A program made the translations under genes and the position numbers. Shown here piece by piece: positions 12,153 to 23,618 of a DNA stretch of 64,000 bases; positions within the stretch are counted from its first letter, which is position 1; each line of letters starts with the position of its first letter. Under the pieces are notes generated by a model. That model was given only the letters and a program-made list of their open reading frames with translations. It did not search any database and was not told the DNA's origin. The stretch comes from Gautieria morchelliformis (lineage: Eukaryota > Basidiomycota > Agaricomycetes > Gomphales > Gomphaceae): contig WHVA01000011.1 of NCBI GenBank assembly GCA_015179125.1, forward strand, positions 186,001 through 250,000, in the 5' to 3' direction.

Positions 12153-12891
12153 ATGTCCTTCGTTCGCTCATTACTCTCGCCCCTTCGACCTTGCCTTTCG
12201 GCGTTCCCCCCCACATTACTCATTGGGAATGTGCAGTCTCGTGGACGCGCACAACTTGCACCGAAAGCTGTCAAATACATGAAACGACACAAGGGAAAGC
12301 TTCCTATCCCTATTGGTGGCTCCACCAAGGGCACTGTCCTCGCGTACGGCGACTATGGCATTCGGATACGAGGCAATGGAATGCGTTTCAGTGCAAAACA
12401 GCTGACAACAGCCCAAGAGGTGTTGAAGCGAAAATTGAAGAGCATCAAGCACGCCAAGATTTACCTCAGGCTATTTCCCGACGTACCCGTGTGCGTGAAG
12501 GTATGCAAACCGAGTTTGCTATTATCACAATGATACATCTTTAAAGCCTTTTGCACACAGGGTAACGAGACTCGGATGGGGAAAGGGAAGGGAGGTTTTG
12601 AGTTTTGGGCAACACGGGTCGGGCCAGCTCGCGTTATCTTTGAGATAGGCACCCCTACTGGTACCCCGCCGATCCGTGAGGAGCTTGCTAGGGATGGTAT
12701 GTCCCCTCTCCTCCAGTTTCGCAGTCGCATCATCGTCTTTTGCAGCACTTCGACAAGCTAGCGATAAGCTGCCATGCACTTGTGAATTCATCACACGAGC
12801 TACCCCGCCTCGGTTGGGGAATCTAGATATATTGCCCCCTCCACCTTTACCAGTGCCGCCAATGCAAGTAGACATGGTAGGGTCGTCATGA
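12153..12891 (+). CDS. MRPL16: Mitochondrial large-subunit ribosomal protein uL16 (L16)
   Basis: Nuclear gene for the bacterial-type L16 protein of the mitochondrial ribosome. Three exons fit phase by phase: 12153-12500, 12561-12696 and 12746-12891, giving 209 residues. The N-terminus ([20 protein letters not shown]) is basic and hydroxylated, as in a mitochondrial presequence. The L16 fold is recognisable from [58 protein letters not shown] and [20 protein letters not shown]. The C-terminus ends in a short Pro-rich tail. Introns are 60 and 49 bp with GTATGC and GTATGT donors. The start was chosen because it yields the presequence and sits just after a 'tttcag'. Confidence 0.92.
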
Positions 12892-13941
12892 TGATAATGA
12901 TATTAGGCTGAGGTACTTGGCTGCGTTCCGTTCGCGAACTGCTGTCTCAGACTCGCTGGGCTATGCACCAGATCTCCAAGCTCGTCAAGATTGTTCTTTG
13001 GACATATCTGCGTCTGTTCAATGTCTTATGGATTAGTTTACCGACGCGTTGTCTGGCACCGAAGCTTAAATTATAACACCCGACCTCTCTCTACACCTTC
13101 CTCCTTTGTTTGAAGGTGGTCACCCCCAGGACCAATCCTTGCTCGTGTGATGGTGGCACACTAGATGCGCCCAGCGTTAGCCGTTTACGTTCACTTGTGA
13201 TTTGTGATGTCAACATTACTATATGCCAATGTTTCCAGCTTTCTTTTTGTCTCAATCTATTACGAGCATAGAATGTTCTATTTCTCATAAAGGCTCCACT
13301 CACTTTGAACGCATCACGGCGGAGTGACTAGCTTGCTCGATATATCTTACTAATATCGTTGGGTGTTGTGCTAGAATCCAAGGCGATTTGAAGGGTTTAG
13401 GGCTGGTGCAGGTACACTGGGTGGGGATATTGAGTTTATATTGCCATGAGTACAATTACTTACTTATTGCAATCTAGTTTACACCTGATTATACTAATTG
13501 CACTGGGTGATTGGCTAGTTCTGAGAGTGGAATTTTGTCAAGTGTCTCATGCTTCACATGTACTAGTAGGTCTTCAGAATAGTGTCCTGTACGTCCTTCT
13601 TGGTTGCGGCAGGATTAAATTTGGGAGATAACACGTCTGTAACCAGAAAGTATTCGAGTACGAGTCGAGGTTCAACGACATAATTATGTAAATAACACAG
13701 CGGCTGGGTTTGCATTGGTCACACCCCTCGTTTTCTCAACCCGAGGTTTAGGTCCAGTCTGTCCACTGGACATAAAACTTGATACTAATGTCTGCTTTGA
13801 GATCTGGGTGCATACGAATAATATTAGGTGGGTCTTGAAACTACTTGCCTGCATGACGCAAGACCGTCACACTTCGTCACACCACGCGTCGTTCTCCAGC
13901 TTTCATATATAGCGCGTGTCTCCACCACTCCAAGACTCACA
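12892..13941. other. Intergenic region between uL16m and PDS5
   Basis: About 1 kb without a recognised gene. A 61-codon hydrophobic frame at 13446-13631 has no family features and is likely chance. The part close to 13942 should contain the PDS5 promoter; a short pyrimidine-rich stretch precedes the start. Confidence 0.5.
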
Positions 13942-16900
13942 ATGGTCGCTCAGACGAGGGGATCAGGCTCGGCAACCATACCTACACCGAAGAAACTGCA
14001 GTTCAAGGACAAGCTCATTGGCAAGGGTTACTCTACCGATACTCTTCTCAAGAAGCTTCAGAGCTTACACCAAGAGCTTGCTGAAACAGAGCAGGAACGC
14101 GTCGATACCAAATCGCTCTCGACTGTCAGGAAAGAGCTCATCCAGGCTCAGATCTTGCTGCACAAAGACAAGGGTGTCAAAGCTTATGCTGCCTGCTGTC
14201 TCGCTGACCTCCTCAGGCTCTACGCGCCTGACGCACCTTACACGGCCGACGAACTTCGCAATATCTTCCAATTTTTTTTCCATCAACTCTCCCTAGGCCT
14301 CAAGGGATCCACTTCCCCATACTACAACCAGTACTTTCACCTTCTTGAATCACTCTCTACCGTCAAGAGTGTAGTCCTGGTGTGCGACCTTCACCATGCC
14401 GACGAACTCATGGCAGATATCTTCCGTAATCTGTTTACCCTCGTTCGGAACGATCTCGCGAAGAACATCGAGATCTGTATCGTGGACATTCTTGTTGCCC
14501 TCATCGACGAATCCCAGACCGTGCCACACGCGGTTCTCGACTCAATCATGGCCCAGTTCCAGGACAAGAACGCCCGCATAGACCAGCCTGCGTACCGCCT
14601 TGCAGTCGAAGTTTGCAATGCTACTGCCGACAAACTTCAGCGTTATGTCTGTCAGTATTTCACCGACATCATTGTTCAGCACTCCAAGGACGATGATTTC
14701 TCTGAGATTCGGAACGCCCACGACCTCATTAAACAAATCAATCGTGACTGTCCATCACTTCTCCATAATGTCGTCCCCCAGCTCGAGGCAGAACTCAAGG
14801 TCAATGAGTATGAAGTTCGACTCCTCGCCACTCAGGTGCTTGGGGAGATGTTTGCAGAGAAGGGTGGGGGTGACCTGGCAACGAAATACCCGCACGTGTG
14901 GGACGTGTGGCAGGCGCGTAAAAACGATAAGGCATCTGGTGTGCGCATCGCCTTTGTAGAAGCATGCCAGGGCGTCATAGCCTTCCATCCTGAATTACGA
15001 CATTCTATTGAAGGTGAGCGATTTGTGCTTGTGCTGCACATCTCTAAATTTTGCAGAGGCTCTCCGTGTCAAGCTACTAGATCCGGACGATAAGGTTCGC
15101 GCCGCGACATGCAAGTTATACTCGCAGCTAGACTACGAGACTACACTACACCACGTCAGTGAGGATCAATTACGACACGTGGCCGGGAGATCACTGGATA
15201 AGAAGGTGTGTGATACATCCAACAAGACTACTGTGACTCAAGGGCATGTCTTAAGCCTACTGTACGATTCGAGGCCATGCGGACACTTGGCAAGCTCTTT
15301 AGCCTCGCGCGACCTGAGATGTAAGTGGGCCTCCAGGGATCAGGTGCCACCAGTCTTACCCGTATATAGCGAGAATAACGACCCAGCAGCTATCGCGCAG
15401 TTTTCCTGGATCCCGCAATCGGTCCTTCATGCTGCTCATGTCAACGTCGACAGTCGGTTGGTCCCCAATCTAGCCAGCTCGACCCATCGCACTGACGTGA
15501 AGTGTAACAGGGCTATGGCGGAATCGATCATATCACAATACATCCTTCCGTTGCCGTCCAAAGGAGAGGACGAGGCAGCTTGGACAGAGCAGCTCTTAAC
15601 TGTGATGAAATATCTCGATGACCGTGCGATGATTATGCTTCTCACCATCAGTGGCCTCAAGCAAACGTAAGCCTTACTCGCCGAGCTTACAATATCTGTC
15701 TAATGCTTCTTCAGTCGTCCAACCATCTTTGAACGATTTGTCCAGTGTTGTGAAGAGAATAACGTAAGTCCTGATGTCGAGAATATTTCATGTTGTTCAG
15801 GAGTGTGTAGGGCGGCGTGATCGACGAGAATGAAGCAGTCATCACTCGCAGACTCAACGTAGTCGTGCAGCACATAGCGGGTGTGTGCCTGCCCCCTTTC
15901 AGTGTGACTTTGGTCTTACCAATTGAATGTAGCTCTTTTCACGGACCGCGCAAAAGCCGCCGAAGATCTCCACTCATTTGCGAAACTGAACGAAGGCAGA
16001 TTATACAAACTCCTTAAGACTTGTATGGATACACAGGCAGATCTCAAGTCTCTCGTCAAGGCCACGGTGCGTTATTCCGCATTTAGTTCCCGGCATGCTT
16101 TCAACTTTCTTCTACAGAACGAGTTCCTTCGGCGTGTAGAACAGTCATCGACTTCCATTGTAGAGACTATGTCGGCACTACAACGCAAAGCTAGCCTTTG
16201 GATCATAAACACATCATCAGTCCCGTCGCTTGTAAAGCGCATTCAGCGTGCACCAACGGAGCCAGATGATGATTCAAGTCCAAGCGAAGCGGAGCAGCTC
16301 GCCCGTGTGGCTAAAGCAGCCCTCACATACGTTTCCAAAAATTGTCCAACCATCTATAAACCACATGTTGGAGAATTCTCCAAGGCGTTGGCGGATGAAA
16401 AGAACAAGCGGCTGGGAGAGGTAGCACTACAAGCACTAGCGGCAGTACGGTGGGAAGCTAGTGATAAGTAAGATATATAATATGTTGCTTACATGCATAT
16501 GCTGATAAGCGCTCCCTGCAGGCGGACACGAGATCGTGTAGTCAAGCACGCACTAGGAGACTATGTTCGGCATGCAAAGTTCGCTGGGCGAATAATTGGA
16601 AACATGAAGGACGAGGAGCTTGCACTCAAAGTCATCAACGTGCGTCCGCGACTTGTGACTGTGCGTTATATTTGGCTGCTTCGTTGACTTTGAGTGGACT
16701 TTCAGAAACTCAGCAAAGATTTGCCCAACGTCGAGGAGGATCAACTAGTTGGACACCTGAGTGCACTTGCTGAAATCGTAAAGGCTGCGCCAACCACGTT
16801 CGAACAGAAGAGCGATGTAATCATAAGCTTTCTGGTGAAGGAAGTTCTTATGCAGCCTGCGCCATACGATGCCGTATGTACCGTCTCTTGCCGTTCTACC

Positions 16901-18738
16901 CCCATTTAAAAATTGTTGTAGAATGCCATGGACACAGATGAAGTGGAAGAATGGGGATCTGATGCTGATGTATCATGGCTGACTAAGGCAAAGCTTTTAA
17001 GTATAAAAATATGCAGAAATCGCTGTATAGCGCATGGTGGCTCTAACTCTGCGCTGGATCTTGGAAACCCCGTGCTGACCATGCTCCTCACACTCTTGGC
17101 ACATGGAGGGTCAATGACTGAAGAGGCCCGTGACGAGTACGTTTCCCCCACCAATACCCTCGTGGTCCCATACTGACCCTTCTTAGCCCCAAAGTCAAAT
17201 CCCGAATGCGTCTGCACGCATCAACATCGTTGGTCCAATTAGCTGCTGTCCCAGTTTTTTGTGAGGCTATAATGCCTAACTTTGCATTGCTGGCGGTGAC
17301 CCTGCAGGTTTGGCTTTCTTGCTTCAATGCTAGGTGTTGCTCAAAGTCATACAAGGATCCTTGTTTCCAAGTCCGCATGGGATTCCTCGCCAAACTGATA
17401 ATATATCTAACGAGAAGTAAAACTGATCCTCGTTTCAATGCCGTCGTCTTCCTGACAGCCCATGATCCTGAGCGCGAGGTGCGAGAGAAGGTGAGCTTTT
17501 CTACGATGCCTTTTCAGTTGCTCATGGTTGAAAAACGTAGGCGCGTAGTTATGTCACATTCGCCTTAGCACGAGCAACTCCTGGTGCGCCTCATTTAATT
17601 TATCTAATAGCGTGCTTCTCAATGGTGTGACATGTTCTCGTTATCAGAAGTGCGGGTGTCGTCGTTTGACATGATCTTCCTGCGACTAATGCATCTACTG
17701 GCGCACCACCCCGACTTCTCACTAGAGGCACAGAACCTCCAGGAAACTGCGAAGTCAATTGTGACTCCTTCTTGTGTCGTTAGGAAGCTGACCCCTGGGT
17801 GCTCAGATACATTGAATTTTACCTAGATCTAGTTGGAAAAGCGGAGAGCATACCGCTTCTGTATCATCTTGCACTGAAATGCAAGACGGTACGTGATGCA
17901 ACGTCGGAGGCATACAGCGAGGTTTGCTCTACATCTCTTCTTTTATCGCCGTCTAGTTCTCACCAAATCTAGAATTTATACTGCATCAGCGAGCTTGCTC
18001 AAGAGATCATACGGCTCCGCGCCAAGCTGAATGGGTGGCAGCTTACCAGTTATCCTGGTAAAGTGAGGCTACCACCTGACATTTTCAAGACTCTTGCAAG
18101 TCCTGAGGTTGCTAAAAAGGTGTGTTGCATGTCTTGGGAGAAGGACTGTTTTGCTGATGCACCCTCACGGAGTAGGTTATGAAACACATGTATCTACCAG
18201 AGGAGTCGACGACCTGGCTGGAATTGCTTGGCAAGACAGCACGTTCACCCAACGCAAAGGTTTACTCTTAGAATAACTGTAGCGTGCCTGACTTACGCGT
18301 CCGTGCAGGGCAAAAGTCGTGCCACTGGAGAGACAAAAGCTGGAAGAAAACGCAAATCCCCCCCGAAACCTCGGTTGGTCACGGCTGGGTTTTCGTTACT
18401 TGCTGTCTGATCATGTTCCTTTTTAGAAAACCGCTCAGAAGGAAACGGAAATCTGACTTTGATGATGACGATGGCGATGATGACGATGTTGACGACTCAG
18501 ACGTTGACTCTGCCGATTCTAATGACGAGGTCGCATCGAAGTCTGGATCGAATGTTGTCTCCGCAAGTGAAGATCACGACGGTTCGGTCCAAGATGACAA
18601 GCTTGGCCGAGGTGCTCGGGGACGTGCGAAGGTGCTTATACCTAGTCATGATTTCGTGCTTATCCGTCCTAACTTGGGATACAGAAACGGGCAAAAAAGG
18701 AGGCGAAGAAACAGAAAAGAGAGAGAAATGGAAAATAA
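13942..18738 (+). CDS. PDS5: Sister chromatid cohesion protein PDS5
   Basis: HEAT-repeat regulator of cohesin that acts on chromosomes to maintain sister-chromatid cohesion. The long first exon (13942-15013) starts MVAQTRGSGSATIPTPKKL and contains hallmark PDS5 segments (LLKKLQSLHQELAETEQE, LADLLRLYAPDAPYTADELR, YYNQYFHLLESLSTVKSVVL, NDLAKNIEICIVDILVALID). The second exon begins near 15057 (EALRVKLLDPDDKVRAATC). Many short exons follow through RTRDRVVKHALGDYVRHAKFAGR (16520) and ENLYCISELAQEIIRLRAKL (about 17972). The tail changes character: a basic stretch (KAGRKRKSPPKPR), a long Asp/Ser acidic tract (18450-18600), then KRAKKEAKKQKRERNGK-stop, ending at 18738. This layout of HEAT repeats plus a charged, disordered C-terminus is the normal fungal PDS5 form. 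The ATG at 13942 follows the pyrimidine-rich leader and opens directly into the conserved N-terminus; an in-frame extension to 13828 lacks an ATG context I trust. Confidence 0.9.
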
Positions 18739-19190
18739 ACGCGTTCTCACCTGCTATCGTTTGTTTCGTTTTGATCTTTCGTATTGTACTTTCTCTGTTG
18801 TATCAACCATCTGCTATCTCCTTGCTATGCTGACATCTAATAATATTCGATCTTCATTCATGTACAGGACACCTCTCAGCACTAGTCACTCTTCGAAGGA
18901 TCACGATCAGACGCCGTGTGGCTGTTCGATCTACATGACTCAATATTGAGAACAATACAAAATATTAATTAATAATCAACATGGCCCTTACAGGAAAGAC
19001 AGTGTGTAAGAAGCTGAGTTGGCGATGGCTATGCATTCTTGAGCTACACTGCACGCGCGCGCGAGGCTCGTGGGAGCTAGAGCGGTATACTTAGCACTGC
19101 CGCCATAGCAGATATTAAACACAACTGACTCTTCACTCAAGCCTGGTCCTTCAGTTACTGTGAAAAACCACCTTGGCGAACTGGGCATAT

Positions 19191-20514
19191 ATGAGGCATA
19201 CTTTACGACCACTGCCACCGTCATCTAGTACATCCGAGCCTCGCTTTCATACTACAGCGTGCGACAAGTCCAGCAAGTCAACCTCGACCCTAGACCGTCT
19301 TGAGACAATCTGCGCAGTTTTAGCACATCTTGATAAAGTCGCAAGCAAGACTCAAGTTCCCGGGTTCGGGCTCGCCGTGACTACTGCGAGGTCAATAGTC
19401 GACACTCTGAGGGTAAGTCAGTGTTAGTAGCTCTAGTAACAATCTGACCACGGTCCACTGACATCGATGTTGTACAATCAGGATGCCAAGAGTAATGTCA
19501 AAGGCGCGACGAGCCTTGCTCAGCGAATCTCTGATATCCTGGATGCAGTAGCTGGCTACAGGCGTATGACTACAGGCGACATGAAGGCCAACGTTGATAA
19601 ATTTTTCTCGTGCGTCCAAACCTATTACATCTCTTACATTTCCCACGCATAGGATTACTCAAACTGTGCCTAGCGACCTTGACGAGATTAACAAATATCT
19701 TACTCAGATCAAGAATCGAGGGCGTTTCGAAGCTGTGTTTTACGCTTTCACAGGTAGGGATGTGCAGACTTTGCAGGAATACAACAAGAGGCTCGATGTC
19801 GCCTATGAATTGTTCCAGGCAAGCAAAACGTTCCCGATGCTACTGTAAACAGACAGTGAATAGTGTATTGTAGGTCAAGAGCGATTTAGCCCTTCACGCC
19901 GGGCATTCCGAACAAATAGATATATCTAAAAATATCCTACAAGAAGTCAAGAATCTGGGTTCTCAGATCCAGGTAGAATAATAAGGACTTTCATCTTTAG
20001 GCCGTCTAACGTCCTGACAGTCATCTCCGCTCGGATCCTCTGCTGCGTCTACTACTAGTACTGCTGCATCACCCATACAAACTACTAACGATCGGACCCG
20101 CACCACCCCACGGCGGAGCATTCCCCCACGGTTGAACACACCAAACCCGAATTCTCAACCGATTGCGCGGTCAACGCCTTCTCCACATCTATCCCGGTGC
20201 GTAGGTTCCCGCACTGCTGTGTATTCTACCCGTCGCGAATACTCATCTCTGACACACATATACCAGACCCAAGCAACACTCGACACCACCCGATGCTGGC
20301 AGCAGGCAAGGAGTACGAGGTGAAGATCAACCGTAAGCCTACATCCATACGAATCGGCTGCCTCCTACTAAGCATGGCTACCCTGTACATTGATAGAATC
20401 GCATTCAAGGAAATAATAACAAAGACATCGACAATCCGAGAAACTGAAACTAACACCAAGACGACGCGGGAGTCCGTAATACGGCGTCCTGTCAGTGTGC
20501 TATCCTCGCGGTAG
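19191..20514 (+). CDS. MLKL-NTD-like (four-helix-bundle) protein with disordered tail
   Basis: Seven exons can be joined with consistent phases (19191-19412, 19482-19609, 19653-19818, 19874-19972, 20021-20196, 20267-20332, 20397-20514), giving 324 residues. Residues about 30-185 are helical and fit the MLKL N-terminal / Cbl-N-like adaptor domain common in Agaricomycetes: TQVPGFGLAVTTARSIVDTL, SLAQRISDILDAVAGY, then NRGRFEAVFYAF-x9-QEYNKRLDVAYELFQV. In animals this fold permeabilises membranes in necroptosis; in fungi related domains are tied to NLR and cell-death proteins. That role is inference here. The remaining 140 residues are Ser/Thr/Pro/Arg-rich and look disordered; there is no kinase, NB-ARC or TPR part. 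Intron 3 uses a GC donor. An upstream ATG at 18981 could add a leader exon; I chose the ATG at 19191. Confidence 0.65.
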
Positions 20515-20726
20515 CATTGCATGCAAGAGTTGCGAGCAAGTTACGACTTATACACATATCTACTATTAAATATATGTTTTGGTTCAGATCCGTTCTTTAG
20601 TGCGAAGTATGTTTGCTCTACGGACCGCTCCAAACCATGTCTCAGAAGCGTTCACATGTGGGCTATGTCATTGAGGGTTACGGCGCAGCAAATGGCGCAT
20701 ATAGTAATGCATGTGAACAAAGTTAG

Positions 20727-22107
20727 CTACCTAAACCCGAATTGCGAGGCATCGCAAAGATTCCTGTAGTCACGCGCCATCTTCTGAAGGGCGGCAGTAA
20801 ATTCCTATTATTAAAGCATCAGCCGCACAAACAAAAGGAAAAAAAAAAGCCAAGAGTGGTCTCACCCTGGGAACCTATGATCCCCTACCCCAATCGATCA
20901 ATGTGTTAGACGATAGATCATCCAGGAAGAACACGGTTTCAGGCTGGGGATCATTGTGCATGACACCGAATGACGTGACGAACTGTTCGGCCGTTGCGAC
21001 TATCTTGTCGATCACTTGGGCAGGATCGACCTGGCAGTCCGCTGCAGGCTTCTTGATACTTGCCTGCCATGTGGACGTGAACTAGAGGGGAGCGCCAGGT
21101 GCCTTCTTGATGATGAGCCACTGACGACGGTTGCAGTCGGGGCCCCGTGCAATGTTTGACCGGCCTAAAACGGAGCATTTGGTGTAAGCGACAGTGTGAA
21201 TCTGAAAATGTTCTTAGTGTTTTACGAGGATAGGTTTCCTACCTGGTCCGTTAGAGTCGCCTCGATCGCAAAATCTTGCGCATTTTTAGGGCCAAGGGTC
21301 TTCACTGAAGCACCATTGTCCTGAGTTCCGACAACTTGGAACAGGGTGTCGCCCGAGTTGCCTTGCTGATCATTCTTTGGCAGTTTTGGAGTCACACCAT
21401 TCAGGACCAGGTCGAGATTGTCTAATTTGGCACACCTCACACAGTCAGTATGCATGCCTTGATGTGGAGAAAGGGATGGAAGTCACTTGTTAAGGCAGGG
21501 AGAGCACGACGACCCTTTCTGGTGGTCTAACCAGGTAAGGGACAGGAAGTGTTGTTGGCCAATGCCGTTGAAGAGGAGTTGGCTGCAGAAGATGTGGCTG
21601 ATGTTGTAGATGAAGAGTTGGCTGCGGAATGAGCGGAGGTGGCGGATGTCTGGGATACCAGCGGAATGGGTGTTGAGCTGGAGAGCTTGGGCAATCTAAT
21701 AGGGTCATTCAGACTTACCGTAACAGAGGACGATACAGACAGGCTTGCGGAGAAGGATTCAGACGGGGTCGCGGAGGACGATGATGTAGACGGACTCGCA
21801 GAGGATGCTGACGCTGTTGGGGTCACAGGGGAGGATGCAGACAGACACGCGGAGGCGAGTGACGCTGTGCTCGTAGACACTGGAGCCACCATTGAAGTTG
21901 TCACCTTCGGAGGAAGCGCCGGAGCTATATTTGAAGTTGTCACTTTTGGAGGGGGTGAAGGCGGATTTTCATTAGTAGATCCACCTAGTTTCCTTGTGGA
22001 AATTGCTGGTAAGCTTGAGTTTGGGCTTGTAATTGGTGCCGCCTGGGCCAGAATGGTGAAAGCCACTGGCCAGTTAGATGTGGCACAATGAATGAGATAA
22101 ATCACAT
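20727..22107 (-). pseudogene. Decayed copy of secreted S/T-rich kinase-like gene
   Basis: Tandem paralogue of the gene at 23619-25242, same strand, and clearly broken. The start ATG at 22107 is followed at once by TGA (22104-22102) where the paralogue has CGA, and the signal-peptide frame is then shifted. The Ser/Thr-rich region is open but runs into a TAG after SCPLPG (about 21530). In the kinase-like part a TAG replaces the CAG of the paralogue's PLQFTSTWQ segment (about 21085). The catalytic loop reads HNDPQPET instead of HNDLQPEN, losing the conserved Asn. IDWGRG (the DFG-like site) remains. The 3' exon (YRNLCDASQFGFR-stop, 20727) still aligns. Two of the nonsense changes are C-to-T on the coding strand. 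Confidence 0.8.
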
Positions 22108-23618
22108 TATTTCGTATGTTTAAAATGAGGGTGAGGTTGAAGCCAAGTTGCGAAAGTTGATTGATTAAGAGGGCTATGTACTTGTTAGTGTAACATGCAG
22201 CTGCGAGAACTTGCTGCACGTCTACCCCCATAAACTCTGGCTCGTGCCACTGACAACACTGGCAAAGCCAGCTATAGCTTTCAACAGCTTGACATTCATG
22301 AGCCAACGCCTCACTGGTCCCCCACGTCACGCCGTACAGTTGTCTACACTTGGATGCAAAAAAAAAACAGGCTCACCCAAAACTCGGTCTATTGGAGATA
22401 TTGGGCGGCAAAAGATCTTGATCGCCGGATCGCCGAAAACACGGCGCTGAGCGCTGATCGACGTTCGTAGCCGAACCATTCATTTTATTGTCCTTGCACG
22501 CCCGTGAGGCGGTTTTCTTCATCCCGTCGCTGTGACAGGTAACCTACGGCTTCCTTTTCCGGGTGTGTTCACCACGCGGCGGCCTTCTGCATTCTTGAGG
22601 ACATACGCTCCGCTGCGCGAGACAGTCTCTCAGAGACTCGGGGACCCGTGCCTGAACAAACAGTACCCCCTTGATCGGAATCTATTGTAAGACGGGCCAA
22701 TCTATGAAATAAGGATGTTTTGTGTATTTTAAGCAGTTTGGGTGGCAAAGTGATGCCTAAGGCCGCCGGGTGAAGACGGTCAGCCTGGAGACACACTGCA
22801 GCAAATGGATCAGCCCCCAGAACGGTGTCTACATGGTGAGATGCGCGGCCAATTCCTTTCTTTTTTGGGTGTACAAGTACGAAATCCCAGCAATCTTTTC
22901 AGGACAGGATTCACTGTGGGATATGGTAAAGTCTCGGATTGGCAACTATGCCGACCATCGTTGGGGCCAGGGTAGCAACGTCATTTCCGGGGCAGCCGGG
23001 GTCCAGAAATCGCTCGGACTATCTTTAGGCGCTGAGGAGCGATCGACTAGGCCCTCGGCCAGGGACGCCACGCATCTAGATCTAGGCCCTTTCAGACATT
23101 CGATCGCTGCCCCCGGGTATATACTCGACTCGATTGGAGCAGGTGCAACTGAGTTATATGCGGCTATGCCGTGGTCGGAGCCCTATTACTTGTGCCAGCC
23201 CGCGTCAGCATTGAATTGAATAATATATGGGCCACGCAAAAGTGGCGAGCAGGTCTCATGTACACATCATCCTGCTACATCAAACAATAGACTGATGTCG
23301 ATGATTGTTAGATCCGTCCCCTAGTTCGAAGGGCACTGAGGCGTGTGCGAAAGTTTTGCTTTACGAAACCAATGGTACACACTCCGAGCTCTGACTCAGA
23401 AGCGATCGTATGCAGTGGGATATATCATTGACGAGGGGTATACGGGACATACAGAGTTCGTGAACACATCATCTTGCAGCCGCCCATTCCTAAGCCCAGC
23501 CTGTGTCTGAACCGTCATTCCTTACAACCACCCCTCTGGGTTCCTAATCCCCCCCGCTCCTACGCGATACTTCTCCCCGCTATTGCTACATGCTCTACGC
23601 AGCCCGACAGGTTGTAAA
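22108..23618. other. Spacer between the kinase-like paralogues, with one long open frame
   Basis: The plus-strand frame 22770-23219 is open for 150 codons but begins with GTG and matches no family I know; it may be part of an unrecognised gene or chance. Sequence at about 23310-23480 resembles 20580-20730 (shared 'ctcagaagcg', 'tcattga(c/g)g'), so the duplication that produced the two paralogues includes their 3' flank. The A-run at 22358-22366 follows the 5' side of the dead copy. Confidence 0.35.

Noticed and set aside
18988-19224. Minus-strand 78-codon ATG frame between PDS5 and the MLKL-like gene
   Set aside because: No recognisable motif and it overlaps the first exon of the better supported plus-strand gene.
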